DNA of 64,000 bases from Gaiellasilicea sp963850995 (lineage in GTDB: Bacteria; Actinomycetota; Thermoleophilia; Gaiellales; Gaiellaceae): assembly GCA_963850995.1 (NCBI GenBank), contig CAWKNQ010000003.1, forward strand, positions 19,373 to 83,372. The letters are read 5' to 3'. The position numbers were made by a program, and so were the translations under genes. The notes under the pieces were generated by a model. That model saw nothing but the letters and a program-made list of their open reading frames with translations. It had not been told where the DNA came from and did no database searches. This document shows positions 8,409 to 17,056 of this stretch, piece by piece; position 1 is the first letter of the stretch; every line of letters starts with the position of its first letter.

Positions 8409-10077
8409 ATGTCCGTGTCCGTGACGCGCGACGCGCTCGGCGAGGCGCCGCTCCTACGAGGCGCTTCGCCGCAGGCGGTCGCGCAGCTGCGGAGGACCGC
8501 CCGCGAGACCCGGCTCGCAGCGCGCGACTCGCTCTTCCGCGCGGGCGATCCGGCCGACCGGCTCTTCGTCGTGCTCTCCGGCCGCCTGCGGGTCCTCGCG
8601 GACGACGGTCGCCTTCTGCGCGAGGTCGGCGCGGGCGCTGCGCTCGGCGAGCTCGGGCTCCTGACGGGATCGGCGCGCTCGGCATCGGTGGTCGCGCTGC
8701 AGGGACTCCCGCCTGCTCGAGATCGACGCCGAGCACTTCGCTCGGCTCGTGGAGGAGGACGGCGGCTTTGCGCTCTCGGTCGCGCGCGAGCTGGCACGTC
8801 AACTGCAGGCCAGCGGCGGCTTCGAGCACCCCGAGCTACGGCCGTCCGTCTTCGCCGTCGTGGGGATCGGCGAGACGGACACCCGTGAGCTCGTTCGCGA
8901 GCTGGAGCGCTCGCTATCGGCGTGGGGAACGGTCGCGACGCTCGACGGCGACGGGCTCGAGTCGGACGATTTCGCAACCGCGCTCGATCGAGCCGAGACG
9001 CAGCACGGAAACGTGCTCCTCGTCGAGCGCGGCGGCGCCGAGTGGCGCGACTTCTGCCGCCGCCAGTGCGACCGGCTGCTCGCCGTGGCGGACGGGGTGC
9101 CGCCGGTGGGGTCGCTCGACGAGCTCGCGGGCTGCGAGCTCGTGCTGGTCGGGGTTACCGGCGACGCGGTGGGGCGCTGGTTGGACCGGGCATCGCCGCG
9201 TGCCCATCACGTCGTCCCCACCGACTCCGGCTTCCCCGCCGCCGTCGAGCGCCTGTCCCGCCGTTTGACACAGCGATCGCTCGGCGTCGTGCTCTCCGGC
9301 GGCGGCGCCCGCGGGTTCGCGCACATCGGCGCGCTGGCGGTGCTCGCCGACGCAGGCTTTTCCTTCGACCGCATCGGCGGCTGCAGCATGGGCGCGTTCG
9401 TCGCGGGCCTGGCGGCCACGGGTCGCGACGCGGACGAGATGCAGGCGTGCTGCGCGGAGGAGCTCGTCCGCCGCTCGCCCTTCAACGACTACACCTTCCC
9501 GCGCGTTGCGCTGATCCGCTCGCGCAAGGCCGCGGCGATGCTCGAGCGCGTCTTCGGAGACCGCCTGGTCGAGGAGCTGGAGCGGCCGCTCTTCACGGTC
9601 AGCGCCGATCTAGTGGCGAGCCGGGTCGTCGTGCACCGGCGCGGACCGCTGCTCGAGGCGGTCGGAGCGAGCATGTCGATCCCCGGCCTCGTCCCACCGG
9701 TGCGGCTCGGAGGCACGCTGCTCGTCGACGGCGGCATCCTGAACAACCTCCCCGTGGACCAGATGGCCGAGTCGGGCGAGGGCCCGGTCGTGGCGGTCGA
9801 CGTGATCCGGCGGCTGGACGGAGAGGAGGGAGGCGAGCCAGCGATTCCGTCGATCACGGAGACGCTTGCCCGCGCCACCGTGCTCGCGTCGGCCGAGCGG
9901 GCCGAGCGCAACCGTGAGCTGGCGCTGCTGCTCGCGACGCCGGAAGTGCAGGCGATCGGGCTGCGCGAGTGGTCGGCGCTCGACGTCGCCGTCGAGGCGG
10001 GCCGGCGCGCGATGGCGCATGCGCTCGAGGGGGGCGGTGCCGAGCGCGTGCGAGCCGCGCTCGACGGGCGCGTCTAA
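8409..10077 (+). CDS. cNMP-binding / patatin-like phospholipase fusion, one frameshift
   Basis: About 555 residues once one extra base near 8701 is ignored. Residues 1-125 form a cyclic-nucleotide-binding fold (GDPADRLFVVLSGRLRV, then GAALGELGLLTG). A middle domain follows. The C-terminal patatin domain of the NTE/RssA type begins near residue 295: oxyanion loop SGGGARGFAHIGAL, nucleophile elbow GCSMGA (Ser), and Asp in LLVDGGILNNLP. The layout matches bacterial NTE-like lysophospholipases with an N-terminal regulatory domain. The two frames join where SVVALR-DSRLLEIDAEHF would be read if the A at 8701 were absent. It follows tRNA-Arg by 16 nt. Confidence 0.85.
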
Positions 10078-10097
10078 CCGCAGCGCAGCAGAGGCGA

Positions 10098-10181
10098 TGC
10101 GGGCGAGAGGACTTGAACCTCCAAGGGCCGAAGCCCACCGGGACCTAAACCCGGCGCGTCTGCCAGTTCCGCCACGCCCGC
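10098..10181 (-). tRNA. tRNA-Leu (TAG)
   Basis: Class II tRNA on the minus strand. The acceptor is GCGGGCG/CGCCCGC, the anticodon stem CCGGG/CCCGG encloses loop TTTAGGT (anticodon TAG), and a long variable arm (TGGGCTTCGGCCC region) precedes a T arm with GGTTCAAGTCC. Discriminator A; CCA not encoded. Confidence 0.96.
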
Positions 10182-10191
10182 GCGGACGCCC

Positions 10192-11070
10192 TCAGGATAG
10201 TTGGCCGCGGGGAGAGAGCTCCTCGAGCACGTGCTCGAGGTCGGGCTCCGCGTCGATCGCCTCCGGTGCCTCCGCCGCGAGCGGGGTCTCCGCGAGCGCG
10301 GCGTAGACCTCCGCCATCGCCTCGAAGAGCGCCGGCGTGAGGCCCGCGCCCGCCTGCGTGGAGGCGATCTCGCGCATCTCGCCGACGTACCGCTCCGCCT
10401 TCGTCGCCGACACCGCGAGCTGCCTCGCCGCTCGGGGGATCTGCCGCGGGAAGGCGTCGCCGAGGTCGTCGAGCACCTGCGGAAGGACGCCGTGGGCGCT
10501 CGCGGTCAGAAGCGCGTGCGCGAGGAGCGCGGTCGAGCCCTTGTACATCGAGGCCGTGCACATCTTGACGGCGGACGCGAGACCGACCTCCTCCCCCACC
10601 GCCCGGGCGTCGAGCCACGGCGGCGCCGCAGCGGCCAGCTCCTCGGCGCGGCCGCCGGAGAGGTAGACACGCGTTCGGTAGTCCGCCCGCGGCGGGCCGC
10701 CCGAGATCGAGCCGTCGACGAGCTCGAGCCCCGCCTCGGCGAGCGTCTCGCCGATCGCACGGACGCTCGCAGGCGACACCGCGTTCCAGTCCGCGACGAG
10801 TGGCCGGGCGCCCGTCCGCTCGGCCGCCGCAGCGATCGCGGATGCCGTAGACGCAGCCTGGTCGGGCGGCACGATCGAGAGCACGAGCCCTGCCGCCGCC
10901 ACGACCGCGTCGAGGTCCGGCAGCTGCTCGACGCCGGCCTGCTCGGCGAGCGCGCCCGTACGCGCGCTCCGGCCGGCGACGGTCACAACGACGCGGCTTC
11001 CGCCCGCGCGATACGCGGCACCGACGGCGCTCCCCATCGCGCCCGGGCTGACGATCCCGACGACCTCCAC
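10192..11070 (-). CDS. NAD(P)-binding beta-hydroxyacid dehydrogenase-like protein (DUF1932)
   Basis: Protein of 292 residues with a Rossmann N-terminus, VGIVSPGAMGSAVGAAYRAGG (GxxxxGxMG, the beta-HAD/6PGDH type), and the LVDGSISGGPP substrate-loop motif. The catalytic Lys region is ASAVKMCTASMYKGSTALL, where the family Lys sits in the helix. The C-terminal half matches the DUF1932 arrangement seen in proteins annotated as phosphogluconate-dehydrogenase-like. The substrate is unknown. It ends 10 nt before tRNA-Leu on the same strand; a promoter may lie in the 11071-11119 gap. Confidence 0.85.
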   Translation of the reverse strand: MEVVGIVSPGAMGSAVGAAYRAGGSRVVVTVAGRSARTGALAEQAGVEQLPDLDAVVAAAGLVLSIVPPDQAASTASAIAAAAERTGARPLVADWNAVSPASVRAIGETLAEAGLELVDGSISGGPPRADYRTRVYLSGGRAEELAAAAPPWLDARAVGEEVGLASAVKMCTASMYKGSTALLAHALLTASAHGVLPQVLDDLGDAFPRQIPRAARQLAVSATKAERYVGEMREIASTQAGAGLTPALFEAMAEVYAALAETPLAAEAPEAIDAEPDLEHVLEELSPRGQLS

Positions 11071-11119
11071 CTCAGCTCCCTTCCTCCGCGCTCACGATGA
11101 ACCTCTCCTCCTCCTCGCG

Positions 11120-11341
11120 TCAGCCCGCGACGAGTGTCCGCAGCGAGACACAGCGAGCGTTTCCGTGCTCGGCGAGGAGAGCGAGGAGCCGTTCGACCTG
11201 CGGGCGCTCGTCGGGACCGATGAGGGCATGGTGAAGCATGATGCCGGTCGGCCCGCGCCGACACGCGGCCGCCAGCAGCCGGCCCAGCTCCGTGCGGCCG
11301 ATGCGCTGCCCGTTGCGTCGTGCCGACCAGTCGATGTGCAC
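11120..11341 (-). pseudogene. C-terminal remnant resembling a polysaccharide deacetylase
   Basis: Short reading frame starting at an in-frame GTG (VHIDWSARRNGQRIG) and continuing ELGRLLAAACRRGPTGIMLHHALIG to LRTLVAG. The spacing of the HIDW-type segment and the later LHHALIG resembles the C-terminal end of some NodB-type deacetylases. The frame is open upstream to about 11445 (KGGNTGDRGE) but no catalytic N-terminal domain is visible. I read it as the remaining tail of a deleted gene. A real small protein of 73 residues is the alternative. Confidence 0.4.
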
Positions 11342-11603
11342 CTCCCCACGATCGCCCGTGTTGCCTCCCTTGTAGACGAGGGCCGATCCTAGGCTTTGCT
11401 TGCGGTCACGATGTGCCCGTTCTGGCGCCGGGTGTGTTGAAATCTAAGGCAGAACCGACTAGGTTCACTCAACTAAGCCCATTATCTGGCAGGTAAGCGC
11501 ACTGCGGCGTTGGCGGCCTGCACTGGGCGTGATCAGTCAAGGAATTAGCACACGACCGGGCGGCAACGCCCTCGGCTTGGACGCCGAAAAAAGAGGAGGA
11601 CCG
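11342..11603 (+). promoter_or_regulatory. Intergenic region with candidate promoter for the cadherin/PxKF gene
   Basis: This 260-bp stretch is less GC-rich than its surroundings. It contains TTGAAA at 11437-11442, a 17-nt spacer and TAGGTT at 11460-11465, a reasonable sigma-70-like pair. The -10 overlaps the inverted repeat GAACC-GACTA-GGTTC (11452-11466), a possible operator. Downstream, AAGAGGAGGA (11591-11600) gives a strong ribosome-binding site for the ATG at 11604. The part between 11342 and about 11445 may be degenerate coding sequence of the remnant on the minus strand. Confidence 0.35.
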
Positions 11604-13871
11604 ATGAAGAAACGAGCGCGTGTTGGAAAGGCAAAGGAGAGAGTCACGCAGCTAAGAACGGCGCCTGCGACGGCGAGGAGCAGGACATCGCGCTTGAGGA
11701 CGGCCGCGCTCGGCGCGTGCCTTGTCGGGGTGGCGGCCGTCCTGCTGCTTGCCGCGTCGGCCGGCGCGAAGCCGTCCCCGTACACGCACACGGGGTCGAT
11801 CGCGGCCTATGACGCGGACGGTGAGCCGATGGAGGTCGGCTACTACGACCGCATCGGCGGCGGCACGACGGCTCAACTCTTCGGCCCCGTGGGTCAGGAG
11901 ACGCTCAGCTGGGCGCCGGGGCCCGACGGCGGACCCCTTCCGAACAGCGCCTTCATCGGCCAGGGCGACCCGACGTGCCTCGAGCCCGAGCAGTGGCCAT
12001 ACACGGCGGGGCCTGATCCCCAGGCCCATTGCTGGAACGTCGTGTTCGGTCACCGCACCCCTGGAACGTACGGGATCATCATGCCGCCGTCCCGCGTCGT
12101 CGCCGGTGAGACCCAGGTCTTCGATCACTGGAACGTCACCAACGCGAGCATGGCGGGCACGTGCCGGAGCGGCGACATGGGCCTCGGCGTCATCGACGGC
12201 AACACCATCGGCTCGGATCCCCCTCCGTTGGGCGGCGATCCCTTCCCGTCGGGACCCGAGTACCGCATCTGGACGGACTTCAACAACAACCTCGGCATGG
12301 ACGCCGCGATCGAGGCCCATTATGCGCGCGTCTCGCCCGACACCTCGGCCCCGCTCGTGACGATCGCCGCGCCGTTCGACTGCGCGGTCGTTCAGCAGGA
12401 CGAGACGTTGGTCGCACACTTCGCATGTAGAGAGCCGTCGGACCTCGGTAGTGGCGTCGAGTTCTGCGTGGCCACCGATACGACCGGCACGGTGCAGGAC
12501 GGAGGCCAGATCGACACCTCGACCGTCGGCGCCAGAACGATCACGGTCACGGCGACCGACGCGGCGGGCAACAGCCGCTCGAAGTCCGTCGGGTACACCG
12601 TCGTCAACGACCCGCCGACGGCGCTGCAGCTGTCGAACACCGTGCTGCAGGAAGAGCGACCCGCGGGCACGACCGTGGGGACCTTCAGCACGACCGATCC
12701 AGGCCCCGGCGATGCGTTCACCTACGAGCTCGTCGACGGTGACGGCAGCGCCGACAACGCGAGCTTCACCGTCGACGGCGACACGCTCAAGACCGCGACG
12801 CCACTCGACTACGAGATCCAGGCCGAGTATTCGATCCGCGTCCGGACAACCGATGCGGGGGGAGCATCGCTCGAGGAGGGGTTCACCGTGACGGTCAACA
12901 ACGAGCTGGAGGTCTCGCCCGCCGAGGTCGCCGAGAACCAGCCGTCGGGCACCATGGTGGGTTTGCTCGTCGGGCTCGACTGCGTCTGTCCCTTCGGCAG
13001 CTTCTTCCACCTCGTGGCGGGCGCGGGGGACACCGATAACGCGAGCTTCGCCGTCTCTTTTCCCAACCAGCTGACGACCGCGGCGAGCTTCGACTACGAG
13101 ACCAAGCAGTCGTACACGATCCGCGTGGCTGAGTTCTTGAACGGCGACCCCAACGACGAGCAGCGGCTGCCAGGGACGCTCACGATCCACGTCACGGACG
13201 TGAACGAGCCACCGACGGCGCTTGCGCTGTCGAACGCGAGCGTCGTCGAGAACCAGCCGGCCGGAACGAGCGTCGGCACGCTGACCACGAACGATCCGGA
13301 CGCAGGCGACACGTTCAGCTACACGCTCGTGTCCGGGACGGGCTCCGCCAACAACGGGAGCTTCACGATCGACGGCGCGACGCTGAAGACGGCGGCGAGC
13401 TTCGACTACGAGGCCAAGAGCTCCTACAGCATCCGCGTCGAGTCGACCGACGAGGGCGGCAAGAAGTTCAGCAGCCAGTTCACGGTGACCGTGACTGACT
13501 CGCCCGAAGGGCCGAGCTTCCACGGCTTCTTCCAGCCGGTGGACAACCTGCCGACCGTCAACTCGGCCAAGGCAGGGAGTGCCATACCGATCAAGTTCGA
13601 TCTGGGCGGCAACGAGGGGCTCGACATCTTCGCCGACGGTTACCCGAAGTCGCACGCGATCTCCTGCGCCGACGGAAGCGCCCTCGACGACATCGAGAGC
13701 ACGGTCAACGCGGGCGGGAGCAGCCTCAAATACGACCCGACCGTCCACCCGCCGGCCGGTCAGTACGTCTACGTCTGGAAGACCGAGAAGTCGTGGGCGG
13801 GCACCTGCCGCCAGTTCGACCTGAAGCTCACGGGCGGCACCACGCACTCCGCGAACTTCAAGTTCAAGTAG
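11604..13871 (+). CDS. Secreted cadherin-like repeat protein with C-terminal PxKF domain
   Basis: Predicted exported protein of 755 residues. A long basic n-region is followed by a hydrophobic stretch (LGACLVGVAAVLLLAASAGA, residues about 34-53), with cleavage likely after AGA. The first ~250 residues are unrecognised. Three cadherin-type repeats follow, each marked by an ENQPAGTSVGTL-like start, NGSFTIDGATLKTA and DYEAKSSYSIRV. The C-terminal ~120 residues contain SAIPIKFDLGG, the PxKF-type domain, with paired Cys at the ISCADG and AGTCRQ positions. It is likely an extracellular adhesion or matrix protein. GGAGG sits 7 nt before the ATG, and a terminator hairpin follows. Confidence 0.85.
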   Translation: MKKRARVGKAKERVTQLRTAPATARSRTSRLRTAALGACLVGVAAVLLLAASAGAKPSPYTHTGSIAAYDADGEPMEVGYYDRIGGGTTAQLFGPVGQETLSWAPGPDGGPLPNSAFIGQGDPTCLEPEQWPYTAGPDPQAHCWNVVFGHRTPGTYGIIMPPSRVVAGETQVFDHWNVTNASMAGTCRSGDMGLGVIDGNTIGSDPPPLGGDPFPSGPEYRIWTDFNNNLGMDAAIEAHYARVSPDTSAPLVTIAAPFDCAVVQQDETLVAHFACREPSDLGSGVEFCVATDTTGTVQDGGQIDTSTVGARTITVTATDAAGNSRSKSVGYTVVNDPPTALQLSNTVLQEERPAGTTVGTFSTTDPGPGDAFTYELVDGDGSADNASFTVDGDTLKTATPLDYEIQAEYSIRVRTTDAGGASLEEGFTVTVNNELEVSPAEVAENQPSGTMVGLLVGLDCVCPFGSFFHLVAGAGDTDNASFAVSFPNQLTTAASFDYETKQSYTIRVAEFLNGDPNDEQRLPGTLTIHVTDVNEPPTALALSNASVVENQPAGTSVGTLTTNDPDAGDTFSYTLVSGTGSANNGSFTIDGATLKTAASFDYEAKSSYSIRVESTDEGGKKFSSQFTVTVTDSPEGPSFHGFFQPVDNLPTVNSAKAGSAIPIKFDLGGNEGLDIFADGYPKSHAISCADGSALDDIESTVNAGGSSLKYDPTVHPPAGQYVYVWKTEKSWAGTCRQFDLKLTGGTTHSANFKFK

Positions 13872-13884
13872 CCGAACCATCTGC

Positions 13885-13910
13885 GGAGGGGCCGCCACCG
13901 CGGCCCCTCC
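13885..13910 (+). terminator. Terminator hairpin after the cadherin/PxKF gene
   Basis: A perfect 11-bp stem GGAGGGGCCGC / GCGGCCCCTCC with loop CACC lies 14 nt after the stop codon. There is no T-run, as is common for GC-rich actinobacterial terminators. Confidence 0.7.
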
Positions 13911-13912
13911 CC

Positions 13913-14080
13913 GAGCAGGCCTGGCAGGTCGTGAGCGACTATCCCGAGACGGGCGTCTGCGAGCTCGCCGAGACCACGCTCGCTGACGAGCGACTGGTCG
14001 TCCGCCGCGTGCATCTTCACGCCCAGGAGGATCAGACCGAGCTGTTCGCCTACTGGCGCTACTTCGCCTTCGTGACCACA
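13913..14080 (+). mobile_element. Fragment of an IS1380-type transposase
   Basis: The translated stretch AWQVVSDYPETG, then ELAETTL-ADERLVVRRVHL and ELFAYWRYFAFVTT, follows the order seen in the C-terminal half of IS1380-family transposases (DYPETG, then LVVRR, then a WRYFAF core). There is no start, no catalytic N-terminal half and no recognisable inverted repeat. It begins directly after the terminator hairpin and breaks off near 14080. The remaining 130 bp to tRNA-Arg hold nothing I recognise. Confidence 0.65.
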
Positions 14081-14210
14081 AGCAACTCGATGACTTCGAA
14101 CGCCCGCGTCTTTCCGCTCCGGCGCTCCGCCGAGATGAAGCCGAGGTATGGCGTCGTCTCGGTGGCCCCAACCGCTCCGCAACCTGTGGGCTTTTGCGGG
14201 TGTTTTCCAT

Positions 14211-14283
14211 TGCGCCCGGCAGGATTCGAACCTGCGACCAACGGATTAGAAGTCCGTCGCTCTGTCCACTGAGCTACGGGCGC
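14211..14283 (-). tRNA. tRNA-Arg (TCT)
   Basis: Cloverleaf on the minus strand. The acceptor is GCGCCCG/CGGGCGC, the D arm has GCTCAGTGGACAGAGC, the anticodon stem ACGGA/TCCGT encloses loop CTTCTAA (anticodon TCT), and the T arm contains GGTTCGAATCC. Discriminator A; no encoded CCA. An IS remnant lies just beyond its 3' side. Confidence 0.96.
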
Positions 14284-14299
14284 CCGCGGACAGGGTATG

Positions 14300-15388
14300 T
14301 CAGGTCGCGGGCGTCGTCGTCCCCGGCGGCGGCCGCTCGACGAGCCGGCCGCGACGGTGCGCCAGCCAGTCGCGGAGGACGACCTGGATCGTGCCCGCGA
14401 CGGGGATCGCCGCCAGCGCGCCGATCACGCCGGCGAGCTCTGCGCCGATCAGGACCGCGATCAGGACGGCGAGCGGCGAGAGCTGCACAGTGCGTCCGTA
14501 GACGACCGGCTGGAGCACGTGATTCTCCAGCTGCTGGTAGACGACGAAGAAGATGAGCACGATGATCCCGGACGTCGGCGAGTCGAGGAAGGCGACAGTC
14601 GTCACGATGATCGCGGCGATCGTCGCGCCGGCGAGCGGGATCAAGTCGAGGATCGCGACGAGCAACCCGAGCGCGACCGCGAACGGGACGCCGACGGCGA
14701 GCAGGACGGCCGTCGACACGACCCCGGCGATCAGGCTGATCGCGAGGTTCCCGGTCACGTAGCCGCCGATCGTCCGGTAGATCTCCTCGCCGACCGCGCG
14801 CCAGCGCGGCTGCTGCTCCTCCGGCAGCAGGCTGTAGAGCCGCTCGATCCACACCGGCCCCTCCAGCAGCATGAACAGCGTCAGGAACGCGATCGTGAGG
14901 GTCGCGATCACGGCCGTGACCACGCCTTTGGTGACCGCGAGGGCGGTGCCCGAGATGCCGAGGACTCCCGAGGCGCCGGCTTCCTCGATCGCCTCGCGCA
15001 CCCGCTCGGTGATCTGGTACTCGCGCTCGAGGAAGCCGAGCGGCCCCCGGCCCTGCGTCAGGTCCTCGGCGTAGTCGGGCACGGCCTCGACGAAGTCGTT
15101 CACCTGAGCGACGAGGGTCGGGATGATCGTCGCCCCGAGGGCGGCGATCCCGAGGATCGCGCCGATGAAGACCAACGTGGCCGCGACCCCGCGCCGGCGC
15201 ACGCCGTGAGCCTGGAGCCACTCGACACCCGGGTTGAGCGCGAGCGCGAGGAAGATCGCGACGAAGATCCAGATCAGGACGTCCCGGGCCGCCTGGACGA
15301 CCGCGATCATGACGACGCCGGCGAGGATGAGCCCGAGCACGATCAGGATCGCGCGCGGGCGGAAGCGGACGAGGCGCTCCTCAACCAT
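14300..15388 (-). CDS. AI-2E family (PerM-type) membrane transporter
   Basis: Polytopic protein of 362 residues. Hydrophobic segments are grouped at residues ~12-55, 65-90, 150-175, 210-300 and 310-340, in the pattern of the AI-2E/PerM family. The family hallmarks include ALNPGVEWL after the first segments and the YQQLENHVLQPVVYGRTVQLSPLAVL block before the last. Relatives export autoinducer-2, act as Na+/H+ antiporters or are uncharacterised, so the substrate cannot be assigned. The gene stands alone with its stop 16 nt from tRNA-Arg. Confidence 0.9.
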   Translation of the reverse strand: MVEERLVRFRPRAILIVLGLILAGVVMIAVVQAARDVLIWIFVAIFLALALNPGVEWLQAHGVRRRGVAATLVFIGAILGIAALGATIIPTLVAQVNDFVEAVPDYAEDLTQGRGPLGFLEREYQITERVREAIEEAGASGVLGISGTALAVTKGVVTAVIATLTIAFLTLFMLLEGPVWIERLYSLLPEEQQPRWRAVGEEIYRTIGGYVTGNLAISLIAGVVSTAVLLAVGVPFAVALGLLVAILDLIPLAGATIAAIIVTTVAFLDSPTSGIIVLIFFVVYQQLENHVLQPVVYGRTVQLSPLAVLIAVLIGAELAGVIGALAAIPVAGTIQVVLRDWLAHRRGRLVERPPPGTTTPAT

Positions 15389-15471
15389 CGGCGAGAGGGT
15401 ACGGAGCCGCGCGGACGGCGCTTCAGCGAGCGGCGCCGACGGCCGACAGGCGGCGCCTGCACGCGGGCGCG

Positions 15472-15786
15472 TCAGACGGTCGGGCGCATCTCGGGCAGCG
15501 CGGCGAACGCGACGTCGTACGACTCCGTGCTCAGCACCTCGACGTCGACGGTCGTCGTCACCCGGTCCCTGAGCTGTGCCCGGGCGACGCGATGCCGCTC
15601 AGCGACCTCCTCGCTCTCCCAGAGAGCCACGACGTGCGTCGTGCCCGCCTCGAGGTTCGTCAGGACGAGGAGCCCTTCGAATCCGTCGACGTCACGCAAC
15701 CAGCGGTACATCTCCTCGCCGACCATCGTCGCGACCTCGGTCGACTCCTCGGTCGATCCCTGCGTCCTCGTCAGCGCTGCGTACAT
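15472..15786 (-). CDS. Small protein with antibiotic-biosynthesis-monooxygenase-like fold
   Basis: Protein of 104 residues. The order (MYAALTRTQG, a helix, DVDGFEGLLVLTNLEAGTTHVVALWESEEVAERH) matches the dimeric alpha+beta barrel of ABM-type proteins: a short beta, a helix, the phrase GFEGLLVL, a second strand with TTHVVALWES and a helix. Catalytic residues are not assignable, and many such proteins are small ligand binders. It lies between the permease and tRNA-Gly, with 84 bp of unremarkable sequence separating it from the permease start. Confidence 0.6.
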   Translation of the reverse strand: MYAALTRTQGSTEESTEVATMVGEEMYRWLRDVDGFEGLLVLTNLEAGTTHVVALWESEEVAERHRVARAQLRDRVTTTVDVEVLSTESYDVAFAALPEMRPTV

Positions 15787-15825
15787 GTCGCGCTCGTCCT
15801 CCAGGCTCGTCGCTTCCCGTACGAG

Positions 15826-15896
15826 AGCGGGTGGCGGGAATCGAACCCGCGTAACTAGCTTGGAAGGCTAGGGCTCTACCATTGAGCTACACCCGC
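15826..15896 (-). tRNA. tRNA-Gly (TCC)
   Basis: Minus-strand cloverleaf with acceptor GCGGGTG/CACCCGC, D arm GCTCAATGGTAGAGC, anticodon stem CTAGC/GCTAG around loop CTTCCAA (anticodon TCC), T arm with GGTTCGATTCC and discriminator T, the usual base for glycine tRNAs. CCA not encoded. Confidence 0.97.
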
Positions 15897-15919
15897 AGAG
15901 GTGACGTAGCGTAGCCGCA

Positions 15920-16630
15920 GTGGATCCCTACGCCTGGTCGTGGAACCCGGAGGCGCTCGTCGTCATCCCCGCGCTCACGGCGGGCTACCTGTGGGCGTTG
16001 CGCCGCTTCCCGGCGCCCGGCTGGAGGATCGCGTGCTTCGCCGGCGCGATGCTGCTCGTGCTCGCCGTCACGGTGACGCCGGTCGAGACGATCGCGCTGA
16101 ACTACCTCCTGTCCGTGCATCTCGTCCAGAACGTGGTGCTCGCGGAATGGGCGCCGCTCCTCTTCGCGCTCGGAATCCCGCCGGCCCTCGCTGCCCGTGC
16201 CCCGCGGGTACCCGCCCTCCTGGCGCTGGCGGTCTGGGTCGTCAACTACGCCGTCTGGCACCTGCCCTGGATCTACGACGCAGCGCTCCGCCACCCGCAC
16301 TCGCTCCTCCATCTCGAGCACGCGCTCTACTTCGTCACCGGGGTCTTGCTCTGGTGGCCTGTCGTCCACGGCAATCTCTCCGCCGGGGCGAAGGCCGCCT
16401 ATCTGTTCGCGGCGTTCGCGCTGGCGAGCCCGATCGGGCTGATGATGGCTCTCGTCCCGGAGGCGATCTACGACTTCTACGTCGAGGCACCCGAGCTCTG
16501 GGGGCTCGACCCGCTGCTCGACCAGCAGATCGCCGGGGTGACGATGTCGCTGACGGAGGCAGTCGTCTTCTTCGCCGCTTTCGCCTTCTTCGTCGCCCGC
16601 TTCTTCCGGGAGCAGGACGCGGCCCCCTGA
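15920..16630 (+). CDS. ctaG: Cytochrome c oxidase assembly factor CtaG-like membrane protein
   Basis: Integral membrane protein of 236 residues of the caa3-type CtaG family, needed for copper/haem-copper oxidase assembly in Gram-positive bacteria. About seven hydrophobic segments are seen. The family pattern includes LSVHLVQNVVLAEWAPLL (conserved His), WHLPWIYDAAL, LHLEHALYFVTGVLLWWPVV and LYxFY-like APELWGLDPLLDQQIAG, where the conserved His residues may bind metal. It starts with GTG right after tRNA-Gly. No oxidase subunit genes are nearby. Confidence 0.88.
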   Translation: MDPYAWSWNPEALVVIPALTAGYLWALRRFPAPGWRIACFAGAMLLVLAVTVTPVETIALNYLLSVHLVQNVVLAEWAPLLFALGIPPALAARAPRVPALLALAVWVVNYAVWHLPWIYDAALRHPHSLLHLEHALYFVTGVLLWWPVVHGNLSAGAKAAYLFAAFALASPIGLMMALVPEAIYDFYVEAPELWGLDPLLDQQIAGVTMSLTEAVVFFAAFAFFVARFFREQDAAP

Positions 16631-16646
16631 GGCCGAATCCGAGGTC

Positions 16647-16847
16647 ATGGACCGGGTTCGCGGCTTCTTCAGCTCCTTGTTCGGCAAGAAGGCTCCCTCG
16701 GCGCCGGCCGATGGACCTGACCGCCGCAGCGGGTCCGACCGGCGGGCGGGCCAGGACCGCCGCGAGCGCCTCGGCGCGCCGCCGATCGGCGAGGAGCGCC
16801 GTTCGGGCAGCGAGCGCCGCACAGGCGCCGACCGCCGCAAGGGCTGA
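16647..16847 (+). CDS. Small Arg/Asp-rich protein with DRR/ERR repeats
   Basis: Protein of 66 residues starting 16 nt after ctaG. A short amphipathic N-terminus (MDRVRGFFSSLFGKK) is followed by repeats of the form RSG-S-D/E-RR: DRRSGSDRR, GQDRRER, EERRSGSERR and GADRRKG. Its function is unknown. The amphipathic start and charged repeats suggest membrane-surface or nucleic-acid contact, which is inference only. The frame is conserved-looking, with a stop 3 nt before the tRNA-Pro region. Confidence 0.55.
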   Translation: MDRVRGFFSSLFGKKAPSAPADGPDRRSGSDRRAGQDRRERLGAPPIGEERRSGSERRTGADRRKG

Positions 16848-16850
16848 CAG

Positions 16851-16924
16851 TCGGGGCGGCCGGATTCGAACCGGCGACTTCTTGCTCCCAAAGCAAGCGC
16901 GCTACCAGGCTGCGCCACGCCCCG
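16851..16924 (-). tRNA. tRNA-Pro (TGG)
   Basis: Minus-strand cloverleaf with acceptor CGGGGCG/CGCCCCG, D arm GCGCAGCCTGGTAGCGC, anticodon stem CTTGC/GCAAG around loop TTTGGGA (anticodon TGG) and T arm with GGTTCGAATCC. Discriminator A; CCA not encoded. Confidence 0.96.
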
Positions 16925-17056
16925 CTCGAGTGAGTGTAGATCGAGATGAGGCCGGTGGGTGTCGCCGCGTGCGGACACTCACACGGGCGGAGCGGTAGCT
17001 TTCCCTCGATCGGGTCATTCAGCCGCCCCCTTCCAGACCCGATCTTGAACCCGACC

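Noticed and set aside
14297..15871. A 524-residue plus-strand frame opposite the AI-2E permease
   Set aside because: Composition is low-complexity D/R/E-rich shadow sequence; the minus strand encodes a clear membrane protein.
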